Origin: Clostridiales bacterium
GTDB lineage: Bacteria; Bacillota; Clostridia; Lachnospirales; Lachnospiraceae
Assembly: GCA_022770525.1 (NCBI GenBank)
Contig: JALEHN010000119.1
Location: 1 to 64,000 of the forward strand
Length of the DNA: 64,000 nucleotides
Reading direction: 5' to 3'
Made by a program: the position numbers and the translations under genes. This document shows positions 16,383 through 29,020 of the stretch, one piece after another. The notes beneath the pieces were generated by a model. It saw only the letters and a list, made by a program, of their open reading frames with translations. It ran no database searches and was not told the DNA's origin. The first letter of the stretch is position 1. Each line of letters starts with the position of its first letter.

Positions 16383-17873
16383 TCAACATCTTCCATAAAT
16401 TTCAGCAAGATTGTGAATTTTTTCTATAATCTCCGGAGTAAAAGCATCATTTTTCATACGCCATTTCCAGTTACCTGACGATACAGAAGGTATATTAATA
16501 CGTGCTTCACTGCCAAGGCCCAGATAATCCTGTACAGGAATAATACATGTATCGGCAACTGTAGCCAGTGCACAACATATATAATCCCAGTGAATCTGAT
16601 CTTCCGGTGTATAATAATTATTCAAATAAGTTTTTGCCAGTTTTCTGTCATCATCGCTGAAATTCTTATACCAGCCGACAACTGTATCATTATCATGAGT
16701 CCCTGTATAAACAACACAGTTTCTCGGATAATCATACGGCATATAACAGCCTGCCTCTCTTGAGTCAAAAGCAAACTGCAAAAGCTTCATTCCCGGATAA
16801 CCGGTATCAAGAAGCAGCTGTTTGACAGTATCTGTCACATAACCAAGATCTTCTGCGATAATTTCAGCATCTCCCAGTTCCTTTTTAATATTCAGGAATA
16901 AATCAATACCTACGCCCTGTTCCCAATGTCCGTTAATGGCTGTTGTTTCACCGTAAGGAATAGAATAGTAAGCATCAAAACCCCGGAAATGATCGATACG
17001 CACAATATCAAAGATTTCAAACAGTGCTTTCAGTCTGTCGATCCACCATCTGTATCCGGTACTCTTGTGATATTCCCAGTCATACAGAGGATTTCCCCAA
17101 AGCTGGCCGTCTGCTGAAAAGGCATCCGGAGGACACCCTGCCACAGCTGTCGGCATATGATTTTCATCCAGCTGGAAAAGTTCCGGATTCGCCCATACAT
17201 CGACACTGTCAAAGGATACATAAATCGGTATATCACCGATAATTTTTATATTTTTCTCATTGGCATATTTCTTAAGTGCCATCCACTGTTTATTAAAAAT
17301 ATACTGAACAAAGATATAAAACTCAATATCTTCTGATAATCGGCTTTCGTATTTAGCAATAGCGTCAGGTTGTCTCAGACGGATACTTTCTTCCCATTCA
17401 GACCAGCATTTTCCGCCCTTACTGTCTTTGATTGCCATAAAAAGTGCATAATCATCAAGCCAGTAACTGTTTTTATCATAAAATTCCTTTAAATCACTGT
17501 CATCAGACACAGGATATCTTTTAAAAGCCTTTTTTAATATTTTAAACCGTGAATTATAAATTTTATCGTATTCAACTTCATCTGAACTGTTGCCCCAGTC
17601 GCAGCTGTCACATTCCTCTTCCGTCAAAAATCCCTTTTCAATCAACTGTTCCAGATCAATAAAGTATGGATTGCCTGCAAAAGTGGAAAAAGACTGATAT
17701 GGTGAATCTCCATAGCCTGTCGGACCAATAGGCAGTATCTGCCACAGACTCTGACCGGCCTTCTGAAGCATATCAACAAAATCATAGGCTTCTTTTGAGA
17801 AAGTACCTATACCGTATTTTGAAGGCAGACTGGCAATCGGAAGGAGCATACCGCATTGTCTTTTCATTTTCAT
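16383..17873 (-). CDS. malQ: 4-alpha-glucanotransferase (amylomaltase, GH77)
   Basis: A roughly 496-residue cytosolic enzyme that transfers alpha-1,4-glucan chains between malto-oligosaccharides, releasing glucose. GH77 motifs are present: LLPIASLPSKYGIGTF at the N terminus, catalytic nucleophile in VRIDHFRGFDAYY, acid/base Glu in AEDLGYVTDTV, and the transition-state Asp in TGTHDNDTVVGW. Length is typical of bacterial MalQ without extra domains. ATG 17873 or 17867 both lie just after GAAGGG; the further upstream ATG 17885 has no ribosome binding site. Last gene of the import operon, 25 bases after the second permease gene. Confidence 0.95.
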   Translation of the reverse strand: MKMKRQCGMLLPIASLPSKYGIGTFSKEAYDFVDMLQKAGQSLWQILPIGPTGYGDSPYQSFSTFAGNPYFIDLEQLIEKGFLTEEECDSCDWGNSSDEVEYDKIYNSRFKILKKAFKRYPVSDDSDLKEFYDKNSYWLDDYALFMAIKDSKGGKCWSEWEESIRLRQPDAIAKYESRLSEDIEFYIFVQYIFNKQWMALKKYANEKNIKIIGDIPIYVSFDSVDVWANPELFQLDENHMPTAVAGCPPDAFSADGQLWGNPLYDWEYHKSTGYRWWIDRLKALFEIFDIVRIDHFRGFDAYYSIPYGETTAINGHWEQGVGIDLFLNIKKELGDAEIIAEDLGYVTDTVKQLLLDTGYPGMKLLQFAFDSREAGCYMPYDYPRNCVVYTGTHDNDTVVGWYKNFSDDDRKLAKTYLNNYYTPEDQIHWDYICCALATVADTCIIPVQDYLGLGSEARINIPSVSSGNWKWRMKNDAFTPEIIEKIHNLAEIYGRC

Positions 17874-17898
17874 CCATCCCTTCATGAGGTCGTATGCA

Positions 17899-18738
17899 TC
17901 AGCCCTTTACAGCACCTGCTACAACACCCTCAATAATATATTTCTGGCATAATACATAAATAATAATGACAGGAAGAATTGCAAGTACGATACAAGCCAT
18001 GATCGCACCCATATCTACTGAACCGTAACCGCCTTTTAAGTACTGGATAACGATAGGAATTGTTTTGAATCTCTTGATATCCAATACAAGGTATGGCAGA
18101 AGGTAGTCATTCCATACCCACATAATTTCCAGAATACCTACGGAAACATAAGTAGGTTTCATGATAGGGAAAATAACTTTAAAATACATCTGAATAGGGT
18201 TGCATCCATCGATGCTGGCAGCTTCTTCGATTTCAAGCGGCATACTCTTTGCAAAGTTTGAGAACATAAATACCGCCATACCTGCGCCAAACCCGAGGTA
18301 TACAACAACGATACCGACAGGTGTATTTAATTTCAGTGTATCCGCTGTTTTTGCCAATGTGAACATGATCATCTGGAACGGTACAACCATTGAGAAAATA
18401 AAAAGGTTTTTCAATGTCTTTGTAACAACATTTCTCACACGTGTCACATACCATCCGCACATTGAACAGAAAATCAAAATAGCAAGTACTGAAAATACTG
18501 TAATAAATAAGCTGTATCCGAAATATTTGAAAAATTCAATTTTCTGAATACCATTAATATAGTTGTCAAGTCCTACAAAAGATTTTGCATCAGGTAATGC
18601 AAAAGGTCTTAAGCTAATACTTGTTTTCTTCTTTAAAGAGTTAATTACAACAAGTACAATAGGAAAGATATAAATTAATGAAATAATACTGAATACAACA
18701 GTCAAAATATTTTTATAATTTTGTTTTTTGCTTTCCAT
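17899..18738 (-). CDS. Carbohydrate ABC transporter permease, MalG-like
   Basis: A 279-residue permease with six predicted membrane helices and the EAA loop EAASIDGCNPIQMYFKVIFP, which contacts the ATPase. The C terminus GVVAGAVKG is typical of MalG/CUT1 partners. It starts 1 base after the upstream permease gene ends and therefore forms a heterodimer with it. Import is driven by an ATPase that is not encoded here. Confidence 0.92.
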   Translation of the reverse strand: MESKKQNYKNILTVVFSIISLIYIFPIVLVVINSLKKKTSISLRPFALPDAKSFVGLDNYINGIQKIEFFKYFGYSLFITVFSVLAILIFCSMCGWYVTRVRNVVTKTLKNLFIFSMVVPFQMIMFTLAKTADTLKLNTPVGIVVVYLGFGAGMAVFMFSNFAKSMPLEIEEAASIDGCNPIQMYFKVIFPIMKPTYVSVGILEIMWVWNDYLLPYLVLDIKRFKTIPIVIQYLKGGYGSVDMGAIMACIVLAILPVIIIYVLCQKYIIEGVVAGAVKG

Positions 18739-18739
18739 T

Positions 18740-19582
18740 CTATTTATCCTCCTTACCCGCTGTAAATCTCATCTGGATTACACCGATCAATGCAAGCGCA
18801 ACGGCAAAAATAACAGCCTTCGCCTGTCCGACACCCCTGAATGTTGAAGTGCTTCCATAGAATGTGTTATAAATGTTCAGCGCGATCATTTCTGTACCTT
18901 TTGAAGGTTCACCGGCTGTCAAAGCAAGGTTCTGGTCAAAGAGTTTGAAACCGTTTGTCAGTGTCATAAATGTACAGATAACAATTGTAGGTCTTACAGA
19001 AGGAATAATAATTCTGAAAAGACGCTGCATAGGACTTGCACCGTCAACCTGAGCAGCTTCAAGCATATCTGAAGAAATATTCTGAATACCTGCGATATAA
19101 AGAATCATCATATAACCAACCTGCTGCCAGCAAAGAAGAATGACAAGACCCCAGAAACCATACATGGAACTGTATGTCAGTGTACGGTTAAAATAAGCAA
19201 GAACACCATTGAATAACAGCTGCCATACATAACCAAGAACGATACCACCGATCAGGTTTGGCATAAAGAATACAGTTCTGAAAAGGTTTGTACCTTTAAT
19301 TTTCTTTGTCAGACACATAGCTACCGCAAATGCCAGTACATTAATAATGATAACCGTTACAACCGTAAAAATAGCAGAAAAGGCAACAGAATGCAAAAAT
19401 GATGTATCTTTGATTGCCTGAATATAATTACTGAACCCCACAAATTTTGCATCACTGACCGTTGTAAACGAACAGAAGCTTAAATAAATAGCCAGTACAA
19501 ACGGAACAACAAAGCCGATTAAAAATGCTACTGCTGTCGGCAAAACAAAAACAGGGAAATACTTTTTTAATGTTTTTTCCAT
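18740..19582 (-). CDS. Carbohydrate ABC transporter permease, MalF-like
   Basis: A 280-residue CUT1 permease with about six membrane helices and EAA loop EAAQVDGASPMQRLFRIIIP. It lacks the large periplasmic loop of enterobacterial MalF, as usual in Firmicutes. ATG 19582 is chosen because AGGAG lies 8 bases upstream; the open frame extends further but without a ribosome binding site. Second gene of the operon, separated from the binding protein gene by a strong stem-loop. Confidence 0.92.
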   Translation of the reverse strand: MEKTLKKYFPVFVLPTAVAFLIGFVVPFVLAIYLSFCSFTTVSDAKFVGFSNYIQAIKDTSFLHSVAFSAIFTVVTVIIINVLAFAVAMCLTKKIKGTNLFRTVFFMPNLIGGIVLGYVWQLLFNGVLAYFNRTLTYSSMYGFWGLVILLCWQQVGYMMILYIAGIQNISSDMLEAAQVDGASPMQRLFRIIIPSVRPTIVICTFMTLTNGFKLFDQNLALTAGEPSKGTEMIALNIYNTFYGSTSTFRGVGQAKAVIFAVALALIGVIQMRFTAGKEDK

Positions 19583-19604
19583 GAAACATTCTCCTCTTAA
19601 TTTA

Positions 19605-19637
19605 GGAAAGAACAGCCAGGGGGTGGCTATTCTTTCC
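19605..19637 (-). other. Intercistronic stem-loop between binding protein and permease genes
   Basis: GGAAAGAACAGCCA pairs with TGGCTATTCTTTCC (14 bp, one mismatch) and is not followed by a T run on the minus strand. Position and form suit an mRNA-stabilising or partial-termination element that lets the binding protein be made in excess over the permeases; this role is inferred from comparable mal operons. Confidence 0.65.
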
Positions 19638-19681
19638 TTGACACACAATATTAAAAATTCTAAACCGAAAATTTAATCAGA

Positions 19682-21061
19682 CTATCTTGTTGCCCATTCT
19701 TTAGCAAAATCTTCTGTGAAGCATTTTTCAACAACTGACCAGTCTGCTGTACCCTGTGAGTATTCGATCAAAGCTGAAGCAAGATTTGCTTTCCAGTTTT
19801 CTGTAGGAAGGCACTGTGAACCGATCCATGAAACTGTTGTCTTGCCTGCTGCTTCATAAGCGTTTGCGCTTGCGAATAATGGGTTTTCAAGTTCATAACC
19901 ATCAAATGTATCAAATGGAACATTGAATGACATCTTGCCTGCAAGTGTTTCTTTACCTTCATCAGATGTGATTACCCATTCAAGGAAGTCAAGCGTTGCT
20001 TTTTTGTCTTCTTCTGTAGCATTTTTGTTGAGGCACCAGTAGTTGCCAACACCTGAGCAAACGCCGATGTTTTCTTCGCCTTCAACACCTGTGTAAAGAG
20101 GAAGGAATGCTACGTTCATGCCGGCCATGTCACCATCAGGTGTCCAAGCCCATGTACCGTTCTGATAGAATACTGCCATACCGTCACAAAATTCTGCCAT
20201 AGCGTCATCACCTGTTTTACCGCTTAAAAGTGCAGGGTCGCATGTTGCATCTGTGAAGTAAAGATCAAGAAGGTTCTTGTAGTTAGGAACATATGTACCA
20301 TCAAGTTCTGTAGCTGTTGTTACGCCCTTGTCTGTTAATTCCCAGTAAATAGGCATATTTGCAAGGTGAGTTGTGAATCTCCAGTTTGAAGAACCGTCAA
20401 GACCTGCTGATGTGAAAGCACCTTCAACGCCCAGTTCGTCTTTTCTTGCCTGGATATCATCTGCAACTGCTTTTAATTTATCAAAGTTGTTAATTTCTTC
20501 TACACTTGTAACAACTGCATTGTCAAGAGCGAAGTATTCGTTAAGAAGGTCTACGTTGTAAATAATACCATAGCTTTCTTTAACATATGGAACAGCAATC
20601 ACTTTGCCGTCTACCTGAATTGTTTCTGCTGAAGCATGCTGTGCGATAAAGCTGTCTGAAATATCATCACAGTACTGTCCCCAGTTATCAACCCATGATT
20701 CACTTTCCATCTGGAAAAGTGTAGGAGCTTCTGTTTTAGCGATTTCTGATGTTAATGTCTGCTCGTATGTACCTGAAGCTGCTGTAACAACTGTTACAGG
20801 AACACCTGTCTGCTCTGTGTAAGAAGCTGCAAGCTCCTGCCACTGTGCATCAACTTCCGGTTTGTAGTTTAAGTAATAAACACTGCCTGTACCTGCTGCG
20901 CTGCTTCCCCCGTCATCAGCTGCTGCAGTTGTGTCTTTTGCTGCGCTTGTATCCGCTGCTGCGTTACCTGCGTCATTGCCTGAGCCGCCGCATCCCCCAA
21001 GGATACCTGCTGTCATCACAGCTGCTGATAATAAAGCTACAACTTTTTTACCTGTTTTCAT
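19682..21061 (-). CDS. Carbohydrate ABC transporter solute-binding lipoprotein, MalE-like
   Basis: A 459-residue extracytoplasmic binding protein. Signal peptide MKTGKKVVALLSAAVMTAG with lipobox LGGC puts the lipid on Cys24. An Ala/Asp/Gly-rich linker (about 25-60) tethers the domain. Family features include ETLTSEIAKTEAPTLFQMES, KESYGIIYNVDLLNEYF, FQNGTWAW and EWVITSDEGKE. It delivers the sugar to the MalF/MalG-like permeases encoded next. First gene of the operon, GAGGAGG 8 bases before the ATG, with promoter and operator directly upstream. Confidence 0.93.
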   Translation of the reverse strand: MKTGKKVVALLSAAVMTAGILGGCGGSGNDAGNAAADTSAAKDTTAAADDGGSSAAGTGSVYYLNYKPEVDAQWQELAASYTEQTGVPVTVVTAASGTYEQTLTSEIAKTEAPTLFQMESESWVDNWGQYCDDISDSFIAQHASAETIQVDGKVIAVPYVKESYGIIYNVDLLNEYFALDNAVVTSVEEINNFDKLKAVADDIQARKDELGVEGAFTSAGLDGSSNWRFTTHLANMPIYWELTDKGVTTATELDGTYVPNYKNLLDLYFTDATCDPALLSGKTGDDAMAEFCDGMAVFYQNGTWAWTPDGDMAGMNVAFLPLYTGVEGEENIGVCSGVGNYWCLNKNATEEDKKATLDFLEWVITSDEGKETLAGKMSFNVPFDTFDGYELENPLFASANAYEAAGKTTVSWIGSQCLPTENWKANLASALIEYSQGTADWSVVEKCFTEDFAKEWATR

Positions 21062-21128
21062 ATTATCTTCCTCCTCTTATTGATCTGCATATCGTCTGTA
21101 TCAACGAATGCTGAAATGAAAACGTTGT

Positions 21129-21154
21129 CGGTAACGGTATCGGTAACGTTACCG
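21129..21154 (-). promoter_or_regulatory. LacI-type operator of the sugar import operon
   Basis: CGGTAACGTTACCG (21141-21154) is a perfect palindrome with the central CG typical of LacI-family operators. A second, imperfect copy CGGTAACGGT lies immediately beside it (21129-21138). The site begins about 14 bases after the -10 box, where a bound repressor would block initiation. Confidence 0.8.
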
Positions 21155-21167
21155 TTCCTTCATGCTT

Positions 21168-21196
21168 ATATTAGCACATTGTTTAATCGGTTGCAA
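21168..21196 (-). promoter_or_regulatory. Promoter of the sugar import operon
   Basis: Minus strand -35 TTGCAA (21196-21191), 17-base spacer, -10 TAATAT (21173-21168). Confidence 0.75.
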
Positions 21197-21384
21197 TACT
21201 TTTTTATATTTTTTAAAAACATTGTAAGTTATATACTATTTTCGCACACATAATTTGTATATATTTATCATTATTATTTTATTTTTTATCATTCATTATG
21301 TACATTTTATATTATTTACCGTTAAACTTCAATACTCTAATTCTCAAAATCATTTTTGCCCTTTACCAATTTTTTTAAGTAACA

Positions 21385-21413
21385 GTAACGATTCAGAGCC
21401 AGGCGCCATTTCT
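21385..21413 (+). repeat. Dispersed intergenic repeat, copy e
   Basis: GTAACGATTCAGAGCCAGGC followed by GCCATTTC. It matches the copies at 55848 and 40659 over the core TTCAGAGCCAGGC. The rest of this 508-base gap, outside the promoter and the hairpin at 21422-21527, is AT-rich DNA with no gene. Confidence 0.7.
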
Positions 21414-21421
21414 TACATCAT

Positions 21422-21527
21422 AAAAAGACATATGGCCACCGCATACCGTCCGAAAGTTTACGCAATCATCATTCACCATGATTTTATAAACTTTCGGACA
21501 GCTGCTCTGTCGGCCATATGTCTTTTT
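21422..21527 (-). terminator. Nested long hairpin after gyrA
   Basis: An outer stem AAAAAGACATATGGCC / GGCCATATGTCTTTTT (16 bp, perfect) encloses an inner stem GTCCGAAAGTTTA / TAAACTTTCGGAC (13 bp, perfect), each with unpaired segments. On the minus strand it ends in TTTTT about 45 bases after gyrA, so it probably terminates gyrA, but the nested architecture is far larger than a simple terminator and may be a structured RNA. Confidence 0.7.
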
Positions 21528-21569
21528 AATAAATATATGAAATTTTTTTTTTCTCTGAGCAGTGACTGA

Positions 21570-24083
21570 CTATTCTTCCGATGTCTGTGTCACATTTTCA
21601 CTGCTTTCACCAGTCTCAACATCATTTTCTATTTTTTCTCTGACTTTTGTAATACTTGCGACTTTGATATCTCTTTCAAGATCCATATCAATCAGCTTCA
21701 CACCGGAAGTAATACGTCCAAGCATTGAGATTCCGGCAACAGGCATGCGAATGATGATACCGCCGGTTGTAATCAGCATAATATCATGTTCTTCATTGAC
21801 AGCTTTAACACCGATCACATTGCCTGTTTTCTCAGTGATCTTATAGCATTTAACACCTTTGCCGCCCCGATGCTGAACAACAAACTCATCCATATCTGTC
21901 CGCTTGCCAAGTCCGTTTTCGGAAATGATCAAAAGTGCCTCACCCTGTACATCAAGCTGCATACCGACAACTTCATCATTGGCTTCAAGGCTCATGCCGA
22001 TCACGCCCATGGAAACACGGCCTGTGCTGCGCACATCCTTTTCATTAAACCGGATACACTGACCATATTTTGTCACGAGGAAAATATCATTTGTATTATC
22101 CGTACACTTCACTTCGATCAGCTCATCGTCATCCTTAAGACTGATGGCGAGAAGTCCGGATTTACGGATATTCTGATAATCCATCACTGACGTCTTTTTA
22201 ACCATACCTTTCTTTGTGGCCATGAAAAGGAATTTATCTTCAGCATATTCCTGAAGCGGGATCATTGCTGATATTTTTTCACCCGGCTCAAGCTGGAGTA
22301 TATTAATAATAGCCACACCTCTGGCAGTTCTTGATGATTCAGGAATCTCATAAGCCTTAATCCGGTAAACTTTACCTTTATTTGTAAAGAACATAATATA
22401 ATGGTGGGTCGATGTCATTAAAAGATCCGTGATAAAATCGTCCTCCACCGTAGCCATGCCCTTAATACCTTTGCCGCCTCTGTTCTGGCTCTTAAAATTG
22501 TCAACGGTCATGCGCTTGATATAGCCCATATTTGTCATGGCAATGACTGTATTTTCACGTTTGATTAAATCTTCATCAGTAATCTCATCATCATCAACAC
22601 CGATGGCTGTCCGTCTGTCATCGCCGAATTTATCCCTGATGACAACAATTTCTTTTTTAATGACACCGAGAAGCAATTTTTCATCTGCAAGAATTGCCTT
22701 AAATTCAGCAATTTTTTTCTGCAGCTCCGCAAATTCTGCTTCAAGCTTTTCTCTTTCCAGACCTGTCAGCGCACGAAGACGCATATCGACAATAGCCTGT
22801 GCCTGCACATCCGTCAGACCAAAGGACTGAATCAGACTTTCCTTGGCTTCCGCAACAGTTTTAGAACTTCTGATGATCCGGATGACTTCATCGATATTGT
22901 CAAGAGCGATCAGTAAGCCCTGTAAAATATGGGCACGTTCTTCTGCTTTATTTAAATCATACTTTGTCCGCCGTGTCACCACTTCTTCCTGATGTTTCAG
23001 GTAAAGTTCCAGCATCTGCTTTAAATTCAGTACCACAGGCTTTTGATCAACCAGCGCAAGCATGATCACACCGAAAGAATCCTGAAGCTGTGTATGTTTG
23101 TAAAGATGATTCAATACAACATTGGCATTGGCATCTTTTTTAAGCTCAATAACAACACGCATACCTTCTCTGTCAGATTCATCACGAAGGTCAGAAATGC
23201 CTTCAATACGTTTGTCCCTGACAAGCTCCGCAATTTTCTCAATCAATTTTGCCTTATTCACAAGATAAGGAAGCTCTGTAACAACGATTTTCTGACGGTT
23301 TGTTCCGAGAGGTTCGATTTCAGTCACTGCGCGGACTTTAATTTTTCCGCGGCCGGTTCTGTACGCCTGATTAATGCCGTTGCGTCCTAAAATCACAGCG
23401 CCGGTCGGAAAATCCGGTCCTTTAATGACATCCATCAGTTCATCAATAGATGTCTCCCTGTTTTCATTGACTCTGTTATCAATAATTTTTACAACGCCGT
23501 CGATCGTCTCGCGGAGATTATGCGGCGGTATATTTGTTGCCATACCAACGGCAATACCTGTTGTACCATTGACAAGAAGATTTGGAAATCTTGACGGCAG
23601 TACAAGGGGTTCCTTTTCCGTTTCATCAAAGTTCGGGCCGAAATCAACAGTGTCTTTGTTGATATCAGCAATCATTTCCATGGAAATTTTACTCAGTCTT
23701 GCTTCTGTATAACGCATTGCCGCAGCACCGTCACCATCCACAGAACCAAAGTTTCCGTGGCCATCCACGAGCGTATATCTCATGGACCAGTCCTGAGCCA
23801 TATTGACAAGTGCGCCGTAAATGGATGAATCACCGTGCGGATGATATTTACCCATTGTATCACCAACGATACGGGCACATTTTCTGTGCGGCTTATCAGG
23901 ACCGTTGTTCAACTCTATCATTGCATATAAAATTCTTCGCTGTACCGGCTTTAAACCATCCCTGACGTCTGGCAGAGCACGGGACGAAATAACGCTCATG
24001 GCATAATCGATATAGGACTGTTCCATTGTCTCCTTTAAATCGACGTCATGAACCTTATCGAAGATCTTACTCATATCGTCCAT
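21570..24083 (-). CDS. gyrA: DNA gyrase subunit A
   Basis: An 837-residue type IIA topoisomerase subunit. The catalytic Tyr lies in [12 protein letters not shown] (about residue 125), and the breakage-reunion core and coiled region follow. The C-terminal beta-pinwheel carries the GyrA box as [11 protein letters not shown], which marks it as gyrase and not topoisomerase IV. With GyrB it introduces negative supercoils. It ends in an acidic tail. Ribosome binding site GGAGG 7 bases before ATG; 15 bases after gyrB, same operon. Confidence 0.97.
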   Translation of the reverse strand: MDDMSKIFDKVHDVDLKETMEQSYIDYAMSVISSRALPDVRDGLKPVQRRILYAMIELNNGPDKPHRKCARIVGDTMGKYHPHGDSSIYGALVNMAQDWSMRYTLVDGHGNFGSVDGDGAAAMRYTEARLSKISMEMIADINKDTVDFGPNFDETEKEPLVLPSRFPNLLVNGTTGIAVGMATNIPPHNLRETIDGVVKIIDNRVNENRETSIDELMDVIKGPDFPTGAVILGRNGINQAYRTGRGKIKVRAVTEIEPLGTNRQKIVVTELPYLVNKAKLIEKIAELVRDKRIEGISDLRDESDREGMRVVIELKKDANANVVLNHLYKHTQLQDSFGVIMLALVDQKPVVLNLKQMLELYLKHQEEVVTRRTKYDLNKAEERAHILQGLLIALDNIDEVIRIIRSSKTVAEAKESLIQSFGLTDVQAQAIVDMRLRALTGLEREKLEAEFAELQKKIAEFKAILADEKLLLGVIKKEIVVIRDKFGDDRRTAIGVDDDEITDEDLIKRENTVIAMTNMGYIKRMTVDNFKSQNRGGKGIKGMATVEDDFITDLLMTSTHHYIMFFTNKGKVYRIKAYEIPESSRTARGVAIINILQLEPGEKISAMIPLQEYAEDKFLFMATKKGMVKKTSVMDYQNIRKSGLLAISLKDDDELIEVKCTDNTNDIFLVTKYGQCIRFNEKDVRSTGRVSMGVIGMSLEANDEVVGMQLDVQGEALLIISENGLGKRTDMDEFVVQHRGGKGVKCYKITEKTGNVIGVKAVNEEHDIMLITTGGIIIRMPVAGISMLGRITSGVKLIDMDLERDIKVASITKVREKIENDVETGESSENVTQTSEE

Positions 24084-24098
24084 TGTTCATCCTCCGTT

Positions 24099-27105
<3,007 letters not shown>

Positions 27106-27145
27106 TTTTAACACCAACTATTTTTATGCGCAGTCCGGGCACATC

Positions 27146-27355
27146 TTATTTCATAATATTTATCGTTTCACCGTTATAATGAACAACATCGCCGTCATAA
27201 AGCTTCCTGCCCCGTTCCGTACAGACATTGCCATTGACAGTCACTTCGCCATTCTGAATCACGATTTTTGCTTCCACGCCGGACGCTGCAAGGCCCGAAG
27301 CCTTCAGCGCCTGTCCAAGCTTAATATACTCACTGTTAAGTTTAATTTCTGACAT
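27146..27355 (-). CDS. yaaA: S4-domain RNA-binding protein YaaA/RlbA
   Basis: A 69-residue single S4 domain protein (KLGQALKASGLAASGVEAK, GEVTVNGNVCTERGRKL), the small conserved gene always found between dnaN and recF in Firmicutes. S4 domains bind structured RNA; the specific RNA is not known from sequence. GGAGGG 6 bases before ATG. Confidence 0.9.
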   Translation of the reverse strand: MSEIKLNSEYIKLGQALKASGLAASGVEAKIVIQNGEVTVNGNVCTERGRKLYDGDVVHYNGETINIMK

Positions 27356-27429
27356 TTTTATCCCTCCGCATGAATTTTACATTTTCATTCTCAATGATAA
27401 CCGCTTGATATTCGTACATCATCCATATA

Positions 27430-28542
27430 CTAATATGCACCGGCATTGATATTTACAGGAAGGATCAGATAAATGTAACTTTCATCGGCATCTCTGATAA
27501 AGCAGGGTGCTTTAGGATTGACGAGGTAAATGTCTATCGTCTCATTATCAATGACTCTTAAAGCATCCAGGATAAATTTCGGATTAAATCCAATGGTTAA
27601 ATCCTTTCCTTCTTTGTCGATATCGATATCTTCATCCATTGAACCGATGGCCGAACTGATCTTTAATTCCAGAGCACTGTCTCCGATATGGATGACGATT
27701 GGTTTTTTCTCTCCTTCTTTAACAAACAAAGAGGCTCTTTCAATACAATCCTGTAATTCTTTTTTATTGATCGTGATTTTTGTTTCATAATCATTTGAAA
27801 GCATCTGACTGATTCTGAAATACTCGCCTTCAATCAGACGGCTGACAACCGTTGTCTGATCAAACTCAAAAACAATATGTCTGTCTGTGAAATAAATTTT
27901 CAGCGGATCATCAACACCGCCGGATAAAATTTTACTGACCTCACTGAGAGTTTTCCCAGGTACAACAACTTTAATCGGTGTATAGCTATCTTTTAATTCT
28001 ATTTTTCTTATTGAAATACGATGACCATCAAGGGAGGTAACTTTCATCTGATTTCCTGAAATTTCGAAAAGCTCTCCTGTCATCAGCTTATTACTGTCAT
28101 TATCAGCGATTGAGAAAATCGTCTGGCGGATGATTTCTTTCATTGAAAACTGAGAAATCGTCACAGGGTTACTTCTTTCTATATCCGGCAGATAAGCAAA
28201 ATCTTCACCTGATTTTCCGGATATATTGAATTTTGCTTTTTCACAGCGAATCAGTGCCTTGTAATGATCATCTGTTTCTATAGTCACTTCGCTGTCAGGA
28301 AGTTTTCTGACGATCTCAGAAAAAAGCTTTGCATCCAGTGCGATTTTTCCTTTATCAAAAACATCGCCATTAATCACTGTTTCAATGCCAAGTTCCATAT
28401 CGTTGGCAGTCAGTTTGATGATGCCCTCTGTCGTATCGATTAAAATACACTCAAGAATAGGCATTGTTGTTTTGGATGGCACTGCTTTTAATACAGTATT
28501 GACACCCTGCTGAAGTTCTGATTTTCTGCATATGATTTTCAT
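27430..28542 (-). CDS. dnaN: DNA polymerase III beta subunit (sliding clamp)
   Basis: A 370-residue protein with the three-fold repeated clamp domain; N terminus MKIICRKSELQQGVNTVLKAV and C-terminal APCFIRDADESYIYLILPV are diagnostic. It forms a dimeric ring that tethers polymerase III to DNA. Second gene of the dnaA-dnaN-yaaA-recF-gyrBA series, 478 bases downstream of dnaA across an origin element. Confidence 0.97.
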   Translation of the reverse strand: MKIICRKSELQQGVNTVLKAVPSKTTMPILECILIDTTEGIIKLTANDMELGIETVINGDVFDKGKIALDAKLFSEIVRKLPDSEVTIETDDHYKALIRCEKAKFNISGKSGEDFAYLPDIERSNPVTISQFSMKEIIRQTIFSIADNDSNKLMTGELFEISGNQMKVTSLDGHRISIRKIELKDSYTPIKVVVPGKTLSEVSKILSGGVDDPLKIYFTDRHIVFEFDQTTVVSRLIEGEYFRISQMLSNDYETKITINKKELQDCIERASLFVKEGEKKPIVIHIGDSALELKISSAIGSMDEDIDIDKEGKDLTIGFNPKFILDALRVIDNETIDIYLVNPKAPCFIRDADESYIYLILPVNINAGAY

Positions 28543-28648
28543 AATGGTGACATCTCCTTAATTCTAACATTTTTCAGGTTATTGAACAGAATCCTATTTA
28601 TATCATATAGAAAGTGTAAAAACTTTTGTGGCTGTATAAATAAGATGA

Positions 28649-28985
28649 TGTGAATAACTTTCCGGGGTGGGGCATATAAATATATAAATAATAATATTCC
28701 GTAGTAGTCGTAGTAGGGGCTGTGGATATGTTAATAAGTCCTTTTTTGTCATATTTTATAAGGTTTTCGTGACGGAATAACCATGTGAATAATCCATCGG
28801 ATTCCTGTGAATAAAAAGGAGGTTATCCACACTCGTATTTTGCAAAAATTCCGGGATGTGAATGATATAAAAATTATTCACAGGTTATCAATTGTTTATC
28901 CACAATAAATCCACATTTTTTCAGTATTGTGGATAACTCTGTCAATAATGTGTGAATTGGATGTGAATAACCAAAGTTATCAACA
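28649..28985. other. oriC: oriC, dnaA-dnaN segment: DnaA box cluster
   Basis: Eight matches to TTATNCACA or its complement: 28649, 28784, 28806, 28823, 28874, 28896, 28928 and 28962. There are also near matches at 28721 (TGTGGATAT) and 28977 (TTATCAACA). Boxes lie in both orientations. No gene is present in this 478-base gap. Together with the group upstream of dnaA this forms a bipartite origin like that of Bacillus. Confidence 0.92.
28671..28729 (-). other. Probable origin unwinding element (DnaA-trio module)
   Basis: Read on the minus strand: DnaA-box-like ATATCCACA (28729-28721), a GC spacer GCCCC, then trinucleotide repeats CTACTACGACTACTAC (about 28716-28701), then AT-rich DNA (28700-28671). 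This matches the basal unwinding system described in Bacillus subtilis, where DnaA oligomerises along DnaA-trios to open the adjacent AT-rich DNA. Confidence 0.75.
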
Positions 28986-29020
28986 AATACGTCGAAAATA
29001 TTATGTTAACTAAATAGTGA

